A stretch of 64,000 nucleotides of DNA, taken from NCBI RefSeq assembly GCF_010729305.1, contig NZ_AP022574.1, positions 2,170,001 through 2,234,000 on the forward strand, given 5' to 3'. Under the pieces are notes generated by a model. The model did not search any database and had not been told where the DNA came from. It worked only from the letters and a program-made list of their open reading frames with translations. This stretch comes from Mycolicibacterium psychrotolerans (lineage in GTDB: Bacteria > Actinomycetota > Actinomycetes > Mycobacteriales > Mycobacteriaceae). Both the position numbers and the translations under genes were made by a program. This document shows, one piece after another, positions 9,075-17,480 of the stretch. The first letter of the stretch is position 1. The number at the start of each line of letters is the position of its first letter.

Positions 9075-9515
9075 CTACCCGCACAGCGCGTCGGCGGCGG
9101 CCTCGACCGCGACGATCACCGCGGACTGCTGTCCGGCCGACAACTCCGACCACCTCTTGTCGAAGTCGCCGGGTCCCACCGTCGGTGCGCTCTGCAGCGT
9201 CTTCAGGTACGGCTCGATCTGCGTCTTCGGGTCACCGCCCTGCTGGTCCATCCACGTCCGCGCGGCGCGGCAGGCCTGGAAGTAGTCGTCCTCGGTGGAC
9301 TCGGCGGGGGCGCCCACCTTGGTGGTGACCCCGCCTGGGGACACGGCGATCGCGTCGGGCGCCAGCGAGGTCGAACTCGTCGGCGATGCCGACGACGTCG
9401 AGGCCTCGGACGGGGACGACGACGGAGCAGCGGGCTCGGGAGCCGAGGAGCATCCCGCCGAGGCCAGCGCACCCGCGACGACGACAGCGGCGACCCGGAC
9501 AACAGGACTGGGCAT
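9075..9515 (-). CDS. lpqV: Lipoprotein LpqV
   Basis: A 146-residue secreted lipoprotein. The signal peptide ends in the lipobox LASAGC, with Cys22 as the lipidated residue. A Ser/Pro/Glu-rich linker (about 24-60) precedes a folded domain containing two cysteines (QACRAA and the C-terminal DALCG) and the segment YFQACRAARTWMDQQGGDPKT. Position matches Rv1064c (lpqV) in M. tuberculosis. The function is unknown. Convergent with the VOC gene, with 4 nt between the two reading frames. Confidence 0.85.
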   Translation of the reverse strand: MPSPVVRVAAVVVAGALASAGCSSAPEPAAPSSSPSEASTSSASPTSSTSLAPDAIAVSPGGVTTKVGAPAESTEDDYFQACRAARTWMDQQGGDPKTQIEPYLKTLQSAPTVGPGDFDKRWSELSAGQQSAVIVAVEAAADALCG

Positions 9516-9627
9516 GCCGCCAATGTAGGCAACCGGTGGCGGGCACCGAACTGCGGGTATTCAGATTCACCGTGAGGTTATCCGCCGAGCCTGGCGGGAC
9601 GGCGAAACTCTGTGGAACACTGGCCCC

Positions 9628-9666
9628 GTGATGAACGAGATGTCGTTGGAGTGTTGTCCGGCCTGA
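9628..9666 (+). CDS. Short leader peptide with tandem Cys codons upstream of cysteine dioxygenase
   Basis: GTG/ATG (9628 or 9631) opens a reading frame of 11-12 codons ending MSLECCPA, then stop. The two adjacent TGT codons (9652-9657) lie three codons before the stop, and the stop is 43 nt before the cysteine dioxygenase start. Short reading frames ending in Cys codons upstream of cysteine and sulfur genes are known in mycobacteria as cysteine-responsive attenuators. I infer the same role here: ribosome stalling at low cysteine would alter expression of the dioxygenase. No Shine-Dalgarno is visible, so translation would be leaderless. Confidence 0.6.
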   Translation: MMNEMSLECCPA

Positions 9667-9709
9667 CGCCGACCCCTCCCACCCGTTCATCTTCTTCTGG
9701 AGTATCCCC

Positions 9710-10222
9710 ATGGTTCTCGCGCCTACCCGGCTGCGCCCTGCCGACCTGCTGCACGCCACCGACCGCTACGCCGCCGACGTTCTGGGCGGGCGGTACGACC
9801 GTGTGCTGCCGGCCGGCGGAACCCCCGCCGCCGAACGCTGGTTCACCCGGCTGCACGGCGATGACGAGCTGGACGTGTGGCTGATCAGCTGGGTGCCCGA
9901 CCGTTCGACCGAACTGCACGACCACGGCGGCTCCCTCGGCGCGCTGACCGTGGTGTCGGGTGCGCTGCAGGAGACCCGATGGGACGGTGAGCAGCTGCGG
10001 CACCGCAGGTTGGCGGCGGGGGACCAGGCCGCGTTCCCGCTCGGCTGGGTGCACGACGTGGTCTGGGCGCGCGACACCATCAGCGTCGCCCGGCCCAGCC
10101 CCACCCTGAGCGTGCACGCCTACTCCCCGCCGTTGACCGCGATGTCCTACTACGAGGTCTCCGAGCGGAACACGTTGCGCCGCATGCGGACCGAATTGAC
10201 CGATCAGCCGGAGGGAAAATAG
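9710..10222 (+). CDS. Cysteine dioxygenase family protein (Rv1065 type)
   Basis: A 170-residue cupin that probably oxidises cysteine to cysteine sulfinate with Fe(II). The metal-binding pair His70-x-His72 (STELHDHGGS) and a third His in the second cupin motif (LSVHAYSPPL, His136) match the 3-His ligand set of bacterial thiol dioxygenases. WVHDVVW also fits the family. It is preceded by a Cys-Cys leader peptide, and its stop codon directly abuts the start of the rhodanese gene, so the two are co-translated. This makes a thiol-oxidation/sulfur-handling unit. Confidence 0.88.
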   Translation: MVLAPTRLRPADLLHATDRYAADVLGGRYDRVLPAGGTPAAERWFTRLHGDDELDVWLISWVPDRSTELHDHGGSLGALTVVSGALQETRWDGEQLRHRRLAAGDQAAFPLGWVHDVVWARDTISVARPSPTLSVHAYSPPLTAMSYYEVSERNTLRRMRTELTDQPEGK

Positions 10223-10594
10223 ATGGGCAGCCGCATCGACGTGGTTCTGGAGAATGCACGCACGAAGATCAAGCGGTTGTCCGCCGACGAGGTGCCGGCC
10301 GCGCTGCGCCGCGGCGCGATCCTCGTCGACATCCGGCCCGCCGCACAGCGCGCCCGCGAAGGAGAGATGCCGACGGCACTGATCGTGGAGCGCAACGTGC
10401 TGGAGTGGCGCCTCGACCCCACCAGCGACGCCCGGCTGCCGCAGGCCGTCGACGACGACGTGGAGTGGGTGGTGCTGTGCTCGGAGGGCTACACCTCCAG
10501 CCTTGCGGCGGCGGCGCTGCAGGAGATCGGGCTGCACCGCGCCACCGACGTCATCGGCGGCTACCACGCGCTCAAGGGCGTGCTGGTCTACTAG
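10223..10594 (+). CDS. Single-domain rhodanese (Rv1066 type)
   Basis: A 123-residue rhodanese-fold sulfurtransferase. ILVDIRPAAQRAREG is the CH2A motif, and Cys86 in VLCSEGYTSSLAA is the persulfide-forming nucleophile at the start of the active-site loop. Its ATG follows the dioxygenase stop with no gap, so it belongs to the same sulfur operon and may move sulfane sulfur derived from cysteine. The 3' end overlaps the opposing abhydrolase gene by 4 nt. Confidence 0.9.
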   Translation: MGSRIDVVLENARTKIKRLSADEVPAALRRGAILVDIRPAAQRAREGEMPTALIVERNVLEWRLDPTSDARLPQAVDDDVEWVVLCSEGYTSSLAAAALQEIGLHRATDVIGGYHALKGVLVY

Positions 10595-12291
10595 CTGTTC
10601 TCGTCCGACCGCAACAGCGAACGCAACCGCTCCGTCTTCTCCTGAGACCACCCCGGCGGCAACAGGATCGACGCCCACGCGTCGGCCACGTTGCGCACGT
10701 ACACATGGCCGTGTCCGTCGGGCACGTTGACCGCGACGGCCATGTCGGCGGACACCTGCAGGAACGTGACGACCGGTATCCACTCCATGTCGGGCGACAC
10801 GTCGTAGCCCCGGGGTTCCCGTAACCAATCAGGTTGGGCGAACAGCAGATCCGGGTTCCACCACGCGATCGGATCCGAGGCGTGCTGCAGGTAGACCGCG
10901 CGGGGCTGTTCCCACGGATCGTGCGGACGTTGCAGATCGCGCGCCTCGGCGACGAAGCGGACGTTGGCACCCTTGTCGTAGACGGGCAGCCACTCCGGCG
11001 AGCCGGGGTCGCGGTTGTGGGTCAGGTCGGCCCAGATCGTGTTGTTGAACGTCGGACCGCTGAACAGCGCGCCGTCGGTGCGGGCGATCAGGTTGTTCAA
11101 CGCCAGGAACGGCGCCTCGCCACCGAAGGAACCGAGGCTCTCCCCGAAGACCACCAGCTTGGGCCGCCGGGCTTCGGGCATCTCCCGGATCAGCTCGTCG
11201 ACCGCCTCGAACAGTGCCTGTCCCGCCTGCCGGGCGTTCTCCTTGTCGACCAGGAACGACAACCAACTCGGCAGAAAGGAGTACTGCATCGACACGATCG
11301 CGGTGTCGCCGTTGTACATGTACTCCAGCGCCGAGGCCTCCGCCTCGTTGATCCACCCGGTCCCGGTGGTCGTCGCGACCGCCACCACGGCGCGGTCCAG
11401 CCCGCCGGTGCGCTGCAACTCGAGCGCCGCCAGCTCGGCGGTGGCCTTGATTCCGTCCGCGGAGTTCAGGCCGGCGTAGGCACGGATCGGTTCGGTGGCC
11501 GGACGGCCGTCGAACGCGCTGAGCTCGGCCACCGACGGGCCGCCGGAGATGAAGATGCGGCCCTGGTGGCCCAGCGATTCCCAGCTCACCAGCGATTCGG
11601 GGCCACCCGAGCGCAGGACCGTGTCAGGCGCCGCGTTGTCGGGGTCGGTCTCGTCGTTGACCGCGGCGAACGTCTTGTTGATCGTGCTCATCGCGAACCG
11701 CACCACCACGCCGTTGAGCAGCGCGATCGTCAGCGCGAGCAACAACGTCACCACGATCACCGCCGAAACCCGGGGTGGCGCAACGCGATTGAGCTGACGG
11801 ACGAGGTAGCGCACCAGCCGGCCGATCAACTGCCCGATCTCGACGAACACGAACAGCGTGACGACCGAGATGGCGGCGGCCAGCGGATAGTCGCCCAGCG
11901 TCAGCCGGGGCACACCCATCAGATCGCGGACGTTGTCCTGCCACTCGTGGAACCAGACGATCGCCAGCACCAGCCCGATGACCCCGACGGCCAGCAGCAC
12001 CCACCAGGCCGAGCGCGGTGCGGGCGGGCTGGTGTCCTTCGACGCCATGTACCGGACCAGCCACACCGCGAACACGCCGATGCCGTACCCGATCGCGCCC
12101 GCGCCGCCGCTGACGAGCCCTTGGAACAGCGGGCCGCGTGGCAGCAGCGACGGCGTCATCGACAACCACAGCAAGACCAGACCGACAGCGGTCCCCGTGA
12201 AGGTGTAGCGCCGAACCCACCACGCCTTGCGGGGTCCCGGCGCCGGCGTGTCCGCCTCCGCCTGCGCCGGCGAGTCGTCGATGTCGGTCAC
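10591..12291 (-). CDS. Membrane-anchored alpha/beta-hydrolase family protein (Rv1069c type)
   Basis: A 566-residue protein. The first about 220 residues hold around five hydrophobic helices (for example TGTAVGLVLLWLSMTPSLL and VIVVTLLLALTIALLNG). A cytoplasmic or periplasmic hydrolase domain follows, with the nucleophile elbow VVFGESLGSFGGEA. This is the Abhydrolase_9 architecture of actinobacteria. LPVYDKGANVRF and a C-terminal His-containing segment (PDGHGHVYV) could complete the triad. The substrate is unknown. Genes on either side in M. tuberculosis are echA8 and the rhodanese, as here. Its GTG start lies 10 nt after echA8. Confidence 0.85.
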   Translation of the reverse strand: MTDIDDSPAQAEADTPAPGPRKAWWVRRYTFTGTAVGLVLLWLSMTPSLLPRGPLFQGLVSGGAGAIGYGIGVFAVWLVRYMASKDTSPPAPRSAWWVLLAVGVIGLVLAIVWFHEWQDNVRDLMGVPRLTLGDYPLAAAISVVTLFVFVEIGQLIGRLVRYLVRQLNRVAPPRVSAVIVVTLLLALTIALLNGVVVRFAMSTINKTFAAVNDETDPDNAAPDTVLRSGGPESLVSWESLGHQGRIFISGGPSVAELSAFDGRPATEPIRAYAGLNSADGIKATAELAALELQRTGGLDRAVVAVATTTGTGWINEAEASALEYMYNGDTAIVSMQYSFLPSWLSFLVDKENARQAGQALFEAVDELIREMPEARRPKLVVFGESLGSFGGEAPFLALNNLIARTDGALFSGPTFNNTIWADLTHNRDPGSPEWLPVYDKGANVRFVAEARDLQRPHDPWEQPRAVYLQHASDPIAWWNPDLLFAQPDWLREPRGYDVSPDMEWIPVVTFLQVSADMAVAVNVPDGHGHVYVRNVADAWASILLPPGWSQEKTERLRSLLRSDENS

Positions 12292-12300
12292 GGGGGCACT

Positions 12301-13083
12301 TTAGCGGTGTGTGAAGTTCGGCGAACGCTTCTCGGCGAACGCGGCCATCCCCTCGGTCTGGTCGTCGGTGGCGAACGCCGAGTGGAACAGCCGGCGCTCG
12401 TAGAGCAACCCCTCCGCCAGAGTCGATTCGAACGCGCGGTTGACGGCCTCCTTTGCCATCCGCGACGCGGACAGCGACATGCCTGCGATCGTCTGCGCGA
12501 CCGCACGGGCCTCCTCGAGAAGGGTGTCGGCCGGGACGACGCGGGACACCAGCCCGGCACGCTCGGCCTCTTCGGCGCCCATGTTGCGGCCGGTCAGGAT
12601 CAGGTCCATCGCCTTGGCCTTGCCGATCGCGCGCGTCAACCGCTGGGAGCCGCCCATCCCCGGCAGCACGCCGAGCTTGATCTCGGGCTGGCCGAACTTG
12701 GCGCTGTCGGCGGCGATCAGGATGTCGCACATCATCGCCAGCTCGCAGCCGCCGCCCAGCGCATACCCGGCCACCGCCGCGATGGTCGGGGTGCGGGTGG
12801 CCGCGAACCTGCCCCAGGCGGCGAAGATGTCGGACGAGAAGACCTCGGCGAACGACAGGTTCGCCATCTCCTTGATGTCCGCCCCGGCGGCGAACGCCTT
12901 CTCGTTGCCGGTGACGATGATCGCGCCGACACCCGGGTCGGCGTCGAGTTCGGCTGCGGCGGTGGTGACTTCGTGCATCACCTGGCTGTTGAGCGCGTTG
13001 AGCGCCTTGGGCCGGTTCAATGTGATGGTGGCGACCCGGCCGTCGCGGGCGACGAGGATGGTCTCGTAGTTCTCTGCGGTCAT
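12301..13083 (-). CDS. echA8: Enoyl-CoA hydratase EchA8
   Basis: Crotonase, 260 residues, hydrating 2-enoyl-CoA in beta-oxidation. Both catalytic glutamates are present: Glu114 in [11 protein letters not shown] and Glu134 in FGQPEIKLG. The oxyanion segments ([11 protein letters not shown] and ALGGG) are intact. The start codon overlaps the echA9 stop as ATGA, so the pair is translationally coupled. A longer in-frame extension upstream lies inside echA9 and is unlikely. Confidence 0.94.
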   Translation of the reverse strand: MTAENYETILVARDGRVATITLNRPKALNALNSQVMHEVTTAAAELDADPGVGAIIVTGNEKAFAAGADIKEMANLSFAEVFSSDIFAAWGRFAATRTPTIAAVAGYALGGGCELAMMCDILIAADSAKFGQPEIKLGVLPGMGGSQRLTRAIGKAKAMDLILTGRNMGAEEAERAGLVSRVVPADTLLEEARAVAQTIAGMSLSASRMAKEAVNRAFESTLAEGLLYERRLFHSAFATDDQTEGMAAFAEKRSPNFTHR

Positions 13084-14129
13084 GGCTGCTCCCAGTCGAT
13101 GGTCAGGTCGGGGTCGGCGGCGGCGAAGTACGCGTCGACGTCCGCGGCGGTCACGGCGTCGAACGACGCCGGCGACCACTGCGGATTGCGGTCCTTGTCG
13201 ATGATCTGCGCCCGGATGCCCTCCACCAGATCATGCGAACGCAACGCGGCGCACGAGGTTCGGAACTCCTGGCGCAGCACGTCTTCCAGTGTGGCCAGCG
13301 AGGCGGCCCGGCGCACGGCTTCCAGCGCGACGGACAGAGCCAGCGGGGAGCGGGACGCGATGAGGTCGGCGGCGTCGCCGGCAGGTTCCGACCCGTGGCG
13401 GCGCAGGGCGGCGACGATGTCGGCGACGGTCGCACCGGCATAACACTCGTCGATCCACTCGCGCTGGGCGAGCAGCGTGCTCGGCGGCGGTTGCTGCGCG
13501 AAGGCGGCGACCGCGCGGTCGACGCCGTTCGCCCCGATGGCGTCGATGAAGGCGTCGAGGTCGTCATGGGGGACGAAGTGGTCGGCGAAGCCCAACACGA
13601 TGGCGTCCGCGGCGCCGAACGGCGCTCCGGTCAGCGCGGCGTGCAGGCCCAGGGCCCCGGGGGCGCGCGACAGAATGAGGGTGCCGCCCACGTCGGGAAT
13701 GAGCCCGATGCCGACCTCGGGCATCGCCATCTTGGTCGTCTCGGTGACCACGCGGACACTGCCGTGCGCGCTGATCCCGACGCCGCCGCCCATCGTGATG
13801 CCGTTCATGATCGCGACGTACGGCTTCGGGTACCGGCCGATGAAGGAGTTGAGCACGTACTCGTCGTGCCAGAAGCTGCGGGCCTCGGCGCCGTCGGCCT
13901 TGGCCGAGTGGTAGATCGCGACGATGTCGCCGCCCGCGCACAGTCCCCGGTCGCCCGCGCCCGTCACGACGACGGCGCGGACGTCGTCGTCGTGTTGCCA
14001 CGAGGTGAGCGCCGTCGAGATCGCGGTGACCATCGGATGGGTCAGCGAGTTGATCGCCTTGGGCCGGTTGAGGGTGAGGTGGCCGACGCCATTGCTCACA
14101 CTTACTAGGACATCCTCGTTTTCGTCCAC
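13080..14129 (-). CDS. echA9: 3-hydroxyisobutyryl-CoA hydrolase family protein EchA9
   Basis: A 349-residue crotonase-fold protein of the 3-hydroxyisobutyryl-CoA hydrolase branch, normally acting in valine catabolism. Diagnostic segments are [34 protein letters not shown] and [20 protein letters not shown]. The C-terminal HIBCH-type region extends well beyond a hydratase. Position matches Rv1071c. It is the first gene of a two-gene unit with echA8. Confidence 0.92.
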   Translation of the reverse strand: MDENEDVLVSVSNGVGHLTLNRPKAINSLTHPMVTAISTALTSWQHDDDVRAVVVTGAGDRGLCAGGDIVAIYHSAKADGAEARSFWHDEYVLNSFIGRYPKPYVAIMNGITMGGGVGISAHGSVRVVTETTKMAMPEVGIGLIPDVGGTLILSRAPGALGLHAALTGAPFGAADAIVLGFADHFVPHDDLDAFIDAIGANGVDRAVAAFAQQPPPSTLLAQREWIDECYAGATVADIVAALRRHGSEPAGDAADLIASRSPLALSVALEAVRRAASLATLEDVLRQEFRTSCAALRSHDLVEGIRAQIIDKDRNPQWSPASFDAVTAADVDAYFAAADPDLTIDWEQP

Positions 14130-14291
14130 GGGAGCAATCTAGATCGTCACCCTGGATCGCGTGGTCCCGGGTAAGGTTTCCTGTGAAGAGCCTGGGAACT
14201 GTTCTGCGTGACCGGGAACCGTCCGGGCCCGCCGATCGTTCAACCAATGTTCGGCACAGGCCGAATCACGACATCAGGAAAGGAACCGACG

Positions 14292-15146
14292 GTGCGCGAG
14301 AGCAGCAACCCGGTATTTCGCACGCTGCCCAAGGGGCAGCAAGGCGGATACGCGCAATTCGGTACCGGAGCCGCCGGCTACGGTGCGCAAGCGGTACACG
14401 CCGATCCCTACACTGCCTACCCCGATCAGCAGCAGCGCGGCGTCTCGCGCCCGCTGACGATCGATGACGTCGTCACCAAGACCGGGATCACGCTCGCCGT
14501 GCTGTCCGCGGTCGCCGTTGTCTCCTACTTCCTGGTCGCGCAGAACGTGGCGCTGGCGATGCCGTTCACGTTGGTCGGCGCGCTCGGCGGCCTCGTCGTG
14601 GTGCTGATCGCGACGTTCGGACGCAAGCAGGACAACCCGGGTGTCGTGCTGACCTACGCCGCGCTGGAGGGTCTGTTCCTCGGCGCGTTCTCGTTCGTCG
14701 TCGCGAACCTGATGGTGTCCGGCGTCAGCGCGGGCGCGCTGATCAGCCAGGCGGTGCTCGGCACCCTCGGCGTCTTCGCGGGCATGCTCGTCGTCTACAA
14801 GACCGGCGCCATCCGCGTCACGCCGAAGTTCACCCGCTTCATCGTCGCCGGCCTCTTCGGTGTGCTGGCCCTGATGCTCGGCAACTTCGTGCTCGCGCTG
14901 TTCGGTGTCGGCGGCGGCGAGGGTCTCGGCCTGCGCAGCGGCGGCCCCGTGGCGATCATCTTCTCGCTGATCTGCATCGGCCTGGCGGCGTTCAGCTTCC
15001 TGCTCGACTTCGACTCCGCCGACCAGATGATCCGCGCCGGCGCGCCCGAGAAGGCGGCCTGGGGCATCGCACTCGGCCTGACCGTCACGCTGGTCTGGCT
15101 CTACATCGAGATCCTGCGTCTGCTGAGCTACTTCAACAGCGACTAG
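14292..15146 (+). CDS. Bax inhibitor-1/YccA-type multi-pass membrane protein (Rv1072 type)
   Basis: A 284-residue protein with a polar N-terminal tail of about 60 residues (Gly/Gln/Tyr-rich) followed by seven hydrophobic helices. VFAGMLVVYKTGAIRVTPKF and the C-terminal LLDFDSADQMIRAGAPEKAAWG resemble the TMBIM/YccA family, in which conserved aspartates in the last helices form a pH-sensitive ion leak. I chose the GTG at 14292, preceded by AGGAAAGGAA. The upstream in-frame GTG at 14208 lacks a ribosome site. A strong terminator follows. Confidence 0.85.
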   Translation: MRESSNPVFRTLPKGQQGGYAQFGTGAAGYGAQAVHADPYTAYPDQQQRGVSRPLTIDDVVTKTGITLAVLSAVAVVSYFLVAQNVALAMPFTLVGALGGLVVVLIATFGRKQDNPGVVLTYAALEGLFLGAFSFVVANLMVSGVSAGALISQAVLGTLGVFAGMLVVYKTGAIRVTPKFTRFIVAGLFGVLALMLGNFVLALFGVGGGEGLGLRSGGPVAIIFSLICIGLAAFSFLLDFDSADQMIRAGAPEKAAWGIALGLTVTLVWLYIEILRLLSYFNSD

Positions 15147-15152
15147 TCTCGG

Positions 15153-15197
15153 CACGAAAGAGGGGCGCTCACTGCGGTGGGCGCCCCTCTTTTCGTG
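15153..15197 (+). terminator. Terminator after the Bax-inhibitor-like gene
   Basis: A 16-bp stem, CACGAAAGAGGGGCGC at 15153-15168 with its complement at 15181-15197 (one bulged T), encloses a 12-nt loop. The right arm contains TTTT. It begins 6 nt after the stop codon. Confidence 0.85.
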
Positions 15198-15199
15198 CG

Positions 15200-15219
15200 C
15201 TGGTGTGCGCTCAGATCGC
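15200..15219. repeat. 20-nt direct repeat, left copy flanking the DUF559 gene
   Basis: CTGGTGTGCGCTCAGATCGC occurs here and again identically at 16158-16177. GCACACCAGC at 15246-15255 is an inverted partial copy, so the left side can fold as well. Confidence 0.85.
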
Positions 15220-15322
15220 TTCTTCGGGGTGGAACACGGTCTCGTGCACACCAGCGACGGCGTCATCCCCAGCCCGGGATATCACCCTGGACTACGGACC
15301 ACAGCGCTGCGACCGTCGTGGC

Positions 15323-16189
15323 ATGAGACCACTGGCGTGGCCCTTCCTCGGCACCGAGGCACTCGCAGCAGGACGGGTGCGAAAGCACCAGTTGCGGGCG
15401 CGCTACCGGCCGCTGTTCCCCAACGTCTACGTGCCCGACGACGTGACGCCGACGCTGGTGCAGCGCGCTACAGGAGCGTGGCTGTGGTCAGGTCGCGAAG
15501 GCGTCATAGCCGGTGCCGCCGCGGCCGCGCTCCACGGTGCGCGGTGGACTCCCCCCGACGAAGCGGTGGAGCTGGTGTGGCGAAACGCGCGCCCGCCTAC
15601 GGGGATCGTGACCCGCCGGGACCGGCTCGACGACGACGAGGTGGTACGTGTCGGTGGGCTGCCGGTCACCTCGGTGACTCGCACGGCGTTCGATGTCGGT
15701 CGTTTGACACGCGGGGACGAGGCCGTCAGCCGGCTCGATGCGCTGGGCAACGCGCGGCGGTTCGATCCCCGCGCCGTCCTGGAGCTGGCGGACCGGCATG
15801 CGGGATCGCCGGGTGTGCAGCGGCTCCGCGACGCCTTGGCCCGGCATGATCCGGGAGCCGAGTCGCCGCGTGAGACGTGGCTGCGCCTGCTGCTGGTGCG
15901 CACCGGCTATCCGAGACCGCGCACGCAGATCCCCGTCTACGACGACTTCGGGCGGGCGCGGTATTACCTCGACATGGGTTGGGACGATGCCGGCGTGGCC
16001 GTCGAATACGACGGCGCCCACCACCGCGAGCGGGCGGTGTTCGCCGAGGACATCCTCCGCGCGGAGTTCATCGCCGAGCGCGGCTGGAACCGGGTGCGGG
16101 TCGTCGCCGGGCAGCGGGAAGCGGAGATCCTCGACCGCGTCGCGCGTGCGCGCTCCTCTGGTGTGCGCTCAGATCGCAGAATCAGCTGA
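15323..16189 (+). CDS. DUF559-type (Vsr-like) endonuclease-domain protein
   Basis: A 288-residue protein with two parts. The N-terminal about 190 residues resemble an AbiEi/regulator-like module (GTEALAAGRVRKHQLRARY, FPNVYVPDDV). The C-terminal domain is a PD-(D/E)xK nuclease of the DUF559 type: Glu in SPRETWLRLLL, Asp in YYLDMGWDD and the GVAVEYDGAHH core. Mycobacterial genomes carry many such genes; the role is unknown. The chosen ATG gives MRPLAWPFLGTE. Upstream starts fall inside the repeat region. The last codons are made from the right copy of a 20-nt repeat that also lies just upstream of the gene, which suggests the gene and repeats arrived together. Confidence 0.8.
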   Translation: MRPLAWPFLGTEALAAGRVRKHQLRARYRPLFPNVYVPDDVTPTLVQRATGAWLWSGREGVIAGAAAAALHGARWTPPDEAVELVWRNARPPTGIVTRRDRLDDDEVVRVGGLPVTSVTRTAFDVGRLTRGDEAVSRLDALGNARRFDPRAVLELADRHAGSPGVQRLRDALARHDPGAESPRETWLRLLLVRTGYPRPRTQIPVYDDFGRARYYLDMGWDDAGVAVEYDGAHHRERAVFAEDILRAEFIAERGWNRVRVVAGQREAEILDRVARARSSGVRSDRRIS

Positions 16190-16213
16190 GAACGCGATCT
16201 GGACGCACACCAG
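16158..16213. repeat. Right 20-nt repeat plus inverted copy, forming a palindrome at the DUF559 3' end
   Basis: The 20-nt repeat at 16158-16177 faces an inverted copy at 16194-16213 that matches 18 of 20 positions. The 16-nt loop holds the DUF559 stop codon. The hairpin also lies just past the fadA3 stop, so it may terminate both convergent genes. Confidence 0.85.
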
Positions 16214-16223
16214 CGGCGCGAAG

Positions 16224-17441
16224 TCAGGAGAGGCGCTCCACCACCATCGCCATGCCCTGGCCGCCGCCGACGCACATCGTCTCGATGCCGAACGTCTTGT
16301 CGTGCGTGGCGAGGTTGTTCAGCAGCGTGGCGGTGATCCGGGCTCCCGTCATGCCGAACGGGTGCCCCAGCGCGATCGCCCCGCCCGAGACGTTGAGCTT
16401 GTCGAGGTCCATCCCGAGCTCGCGCGCCGAGCCGAGCACCTGGACGGCGAACGCCTCGTTGATCTCGTAGAGGTCGATGTCGCCGATCGACATCTTCGCG
16501 TTGGCCAGCGCCTTCCTGACCGCCTCGATCGGGCCCAGGCCCATGATCTCCGGCGACAGCCCCGACACCCCGGTCGACACGATGCGTGCCAGCGGCGTCA
16601 GCCCCAGCTCCTTGGCCTTCGTGTCGCTCATGATGACCACGGCCGCCGCGCCGTCGTTGAGCGGACACGCGTTGCCCGCGGTGATCGTGCCGTTGGGGCG
16701 GAAGACGGGCTTGAGCTGGCTGACGGCCTCGTAGGTGGTGCCGGCGCGCGGGCCGTCATCGGTGGTGACGACGGTGCCGTCGGGCAGCGTCACGGGCGCG
16801 ATCTCGCGCTCGAAGAAGCCGCTCTTGATGGCCTCCTCGGCGCGGTTCTGAGACCGCACGCCCCAGTGGTCCTGATCCTCGCGGCTGATGCCGGTGAAGG
16901 CGGCGACGTTCTCGGCGGTCTGGCCCATCGCGATGTAGACGTCGGGCAGGTTGCCGTCCTGGCGCGGGTCGTGCCATTCGCTGGCCCCGGCGGCCGCCTG
17001 CTCGGTGCGCGCCATCGCGTCGGCGTAGATCTCGTTCTTCGAATCCGGCCATCCATCGGAGGTGCCCTTGAGGAAGCGCGACACCGTCTCGACGCCCGCG
17101 GAGATGAACGCGTCACCCTCGCCTGCCTTGATCGCGTGGAACGCCATCCGCGTGGTCTGCAGCGACGACGAGCAGTACCGGTTGACCGTCGTCCCGGGCA
17201 GGAAGTCGTAGCCCAGCTGCACCGCCACGGTCCGGCCGATGTTGAAACCGGCCTCGCCGCCGGGCTGGCCGCAACCCATCATCAGGTCGTCGATGTCGCG
17301 CGGATCCAGCGACGGCACCTTGTCCAGCACGGCCTTGACCATCTGAGCGGCCAGGTCGTCGGGCCGCATCGACACCAGCGATCCCTTGTTGGCCCGCCCG
17401 ATCGGGGAGCGGGCGGTGGCGACGATGACGGCTTCGGGCAT
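16224..17441 (-). CDS. fadA3: Acetyl-CoA acyltransferase FadA3
   Basis: Thiolase, 405 residues, cleaving 3-ketoacyl-CoA in beta-oxidation. The triad is intact: Cys90 in VNRYCSSSLQ, His360 in ALGHPFGMTG and Cys390 in MCVGGGQGMAM. Position corresponds to Rv1074c. GAGGAG precedes the ATG. It stands alone, between the DUF559 gene and an SGNH hydrolase. Confidence 0.94.
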   Translation of the reverse strand: MPEAVIVATARSPIGRANKGSLVSMRPDDLAAQMVKAVLDKVPSLDPRDIDDLMMGCGQPGGEAGFNIGRTVAVQLGYDFLPGTTVNRYCSSSLQTTRMAFHAIKAGEGDAFISAGVETVSRFLKGTSDGWPDSKNEIYADAMARTEQAAAGASEWHDPRQDGNLPDVYIAMGQTAENVAAFTGISREDQDHWGVRSQNRAEEAIKSGFFEREIAPVTLPDGTVVTTDDGPRAGTTYEAVSQLKPVFRPNGTITAGNACPLNDGAAAVVIMSDTKAKELGLTPLARIVSTGVSGLSPEIMGLGPIEAVRKALANAKMSIGDIDLYEINEAFAVQVLGSARELGMDLDKLNVSGGAIALGHPFGMTGARITATLLNNLATHDKTFGIETMCVGGGQGMAMVVERLS

Positions 17442-17480
17442 GACGACTCCTCGGTAGACAGCGAGTTCTCTGCTGTGAAC

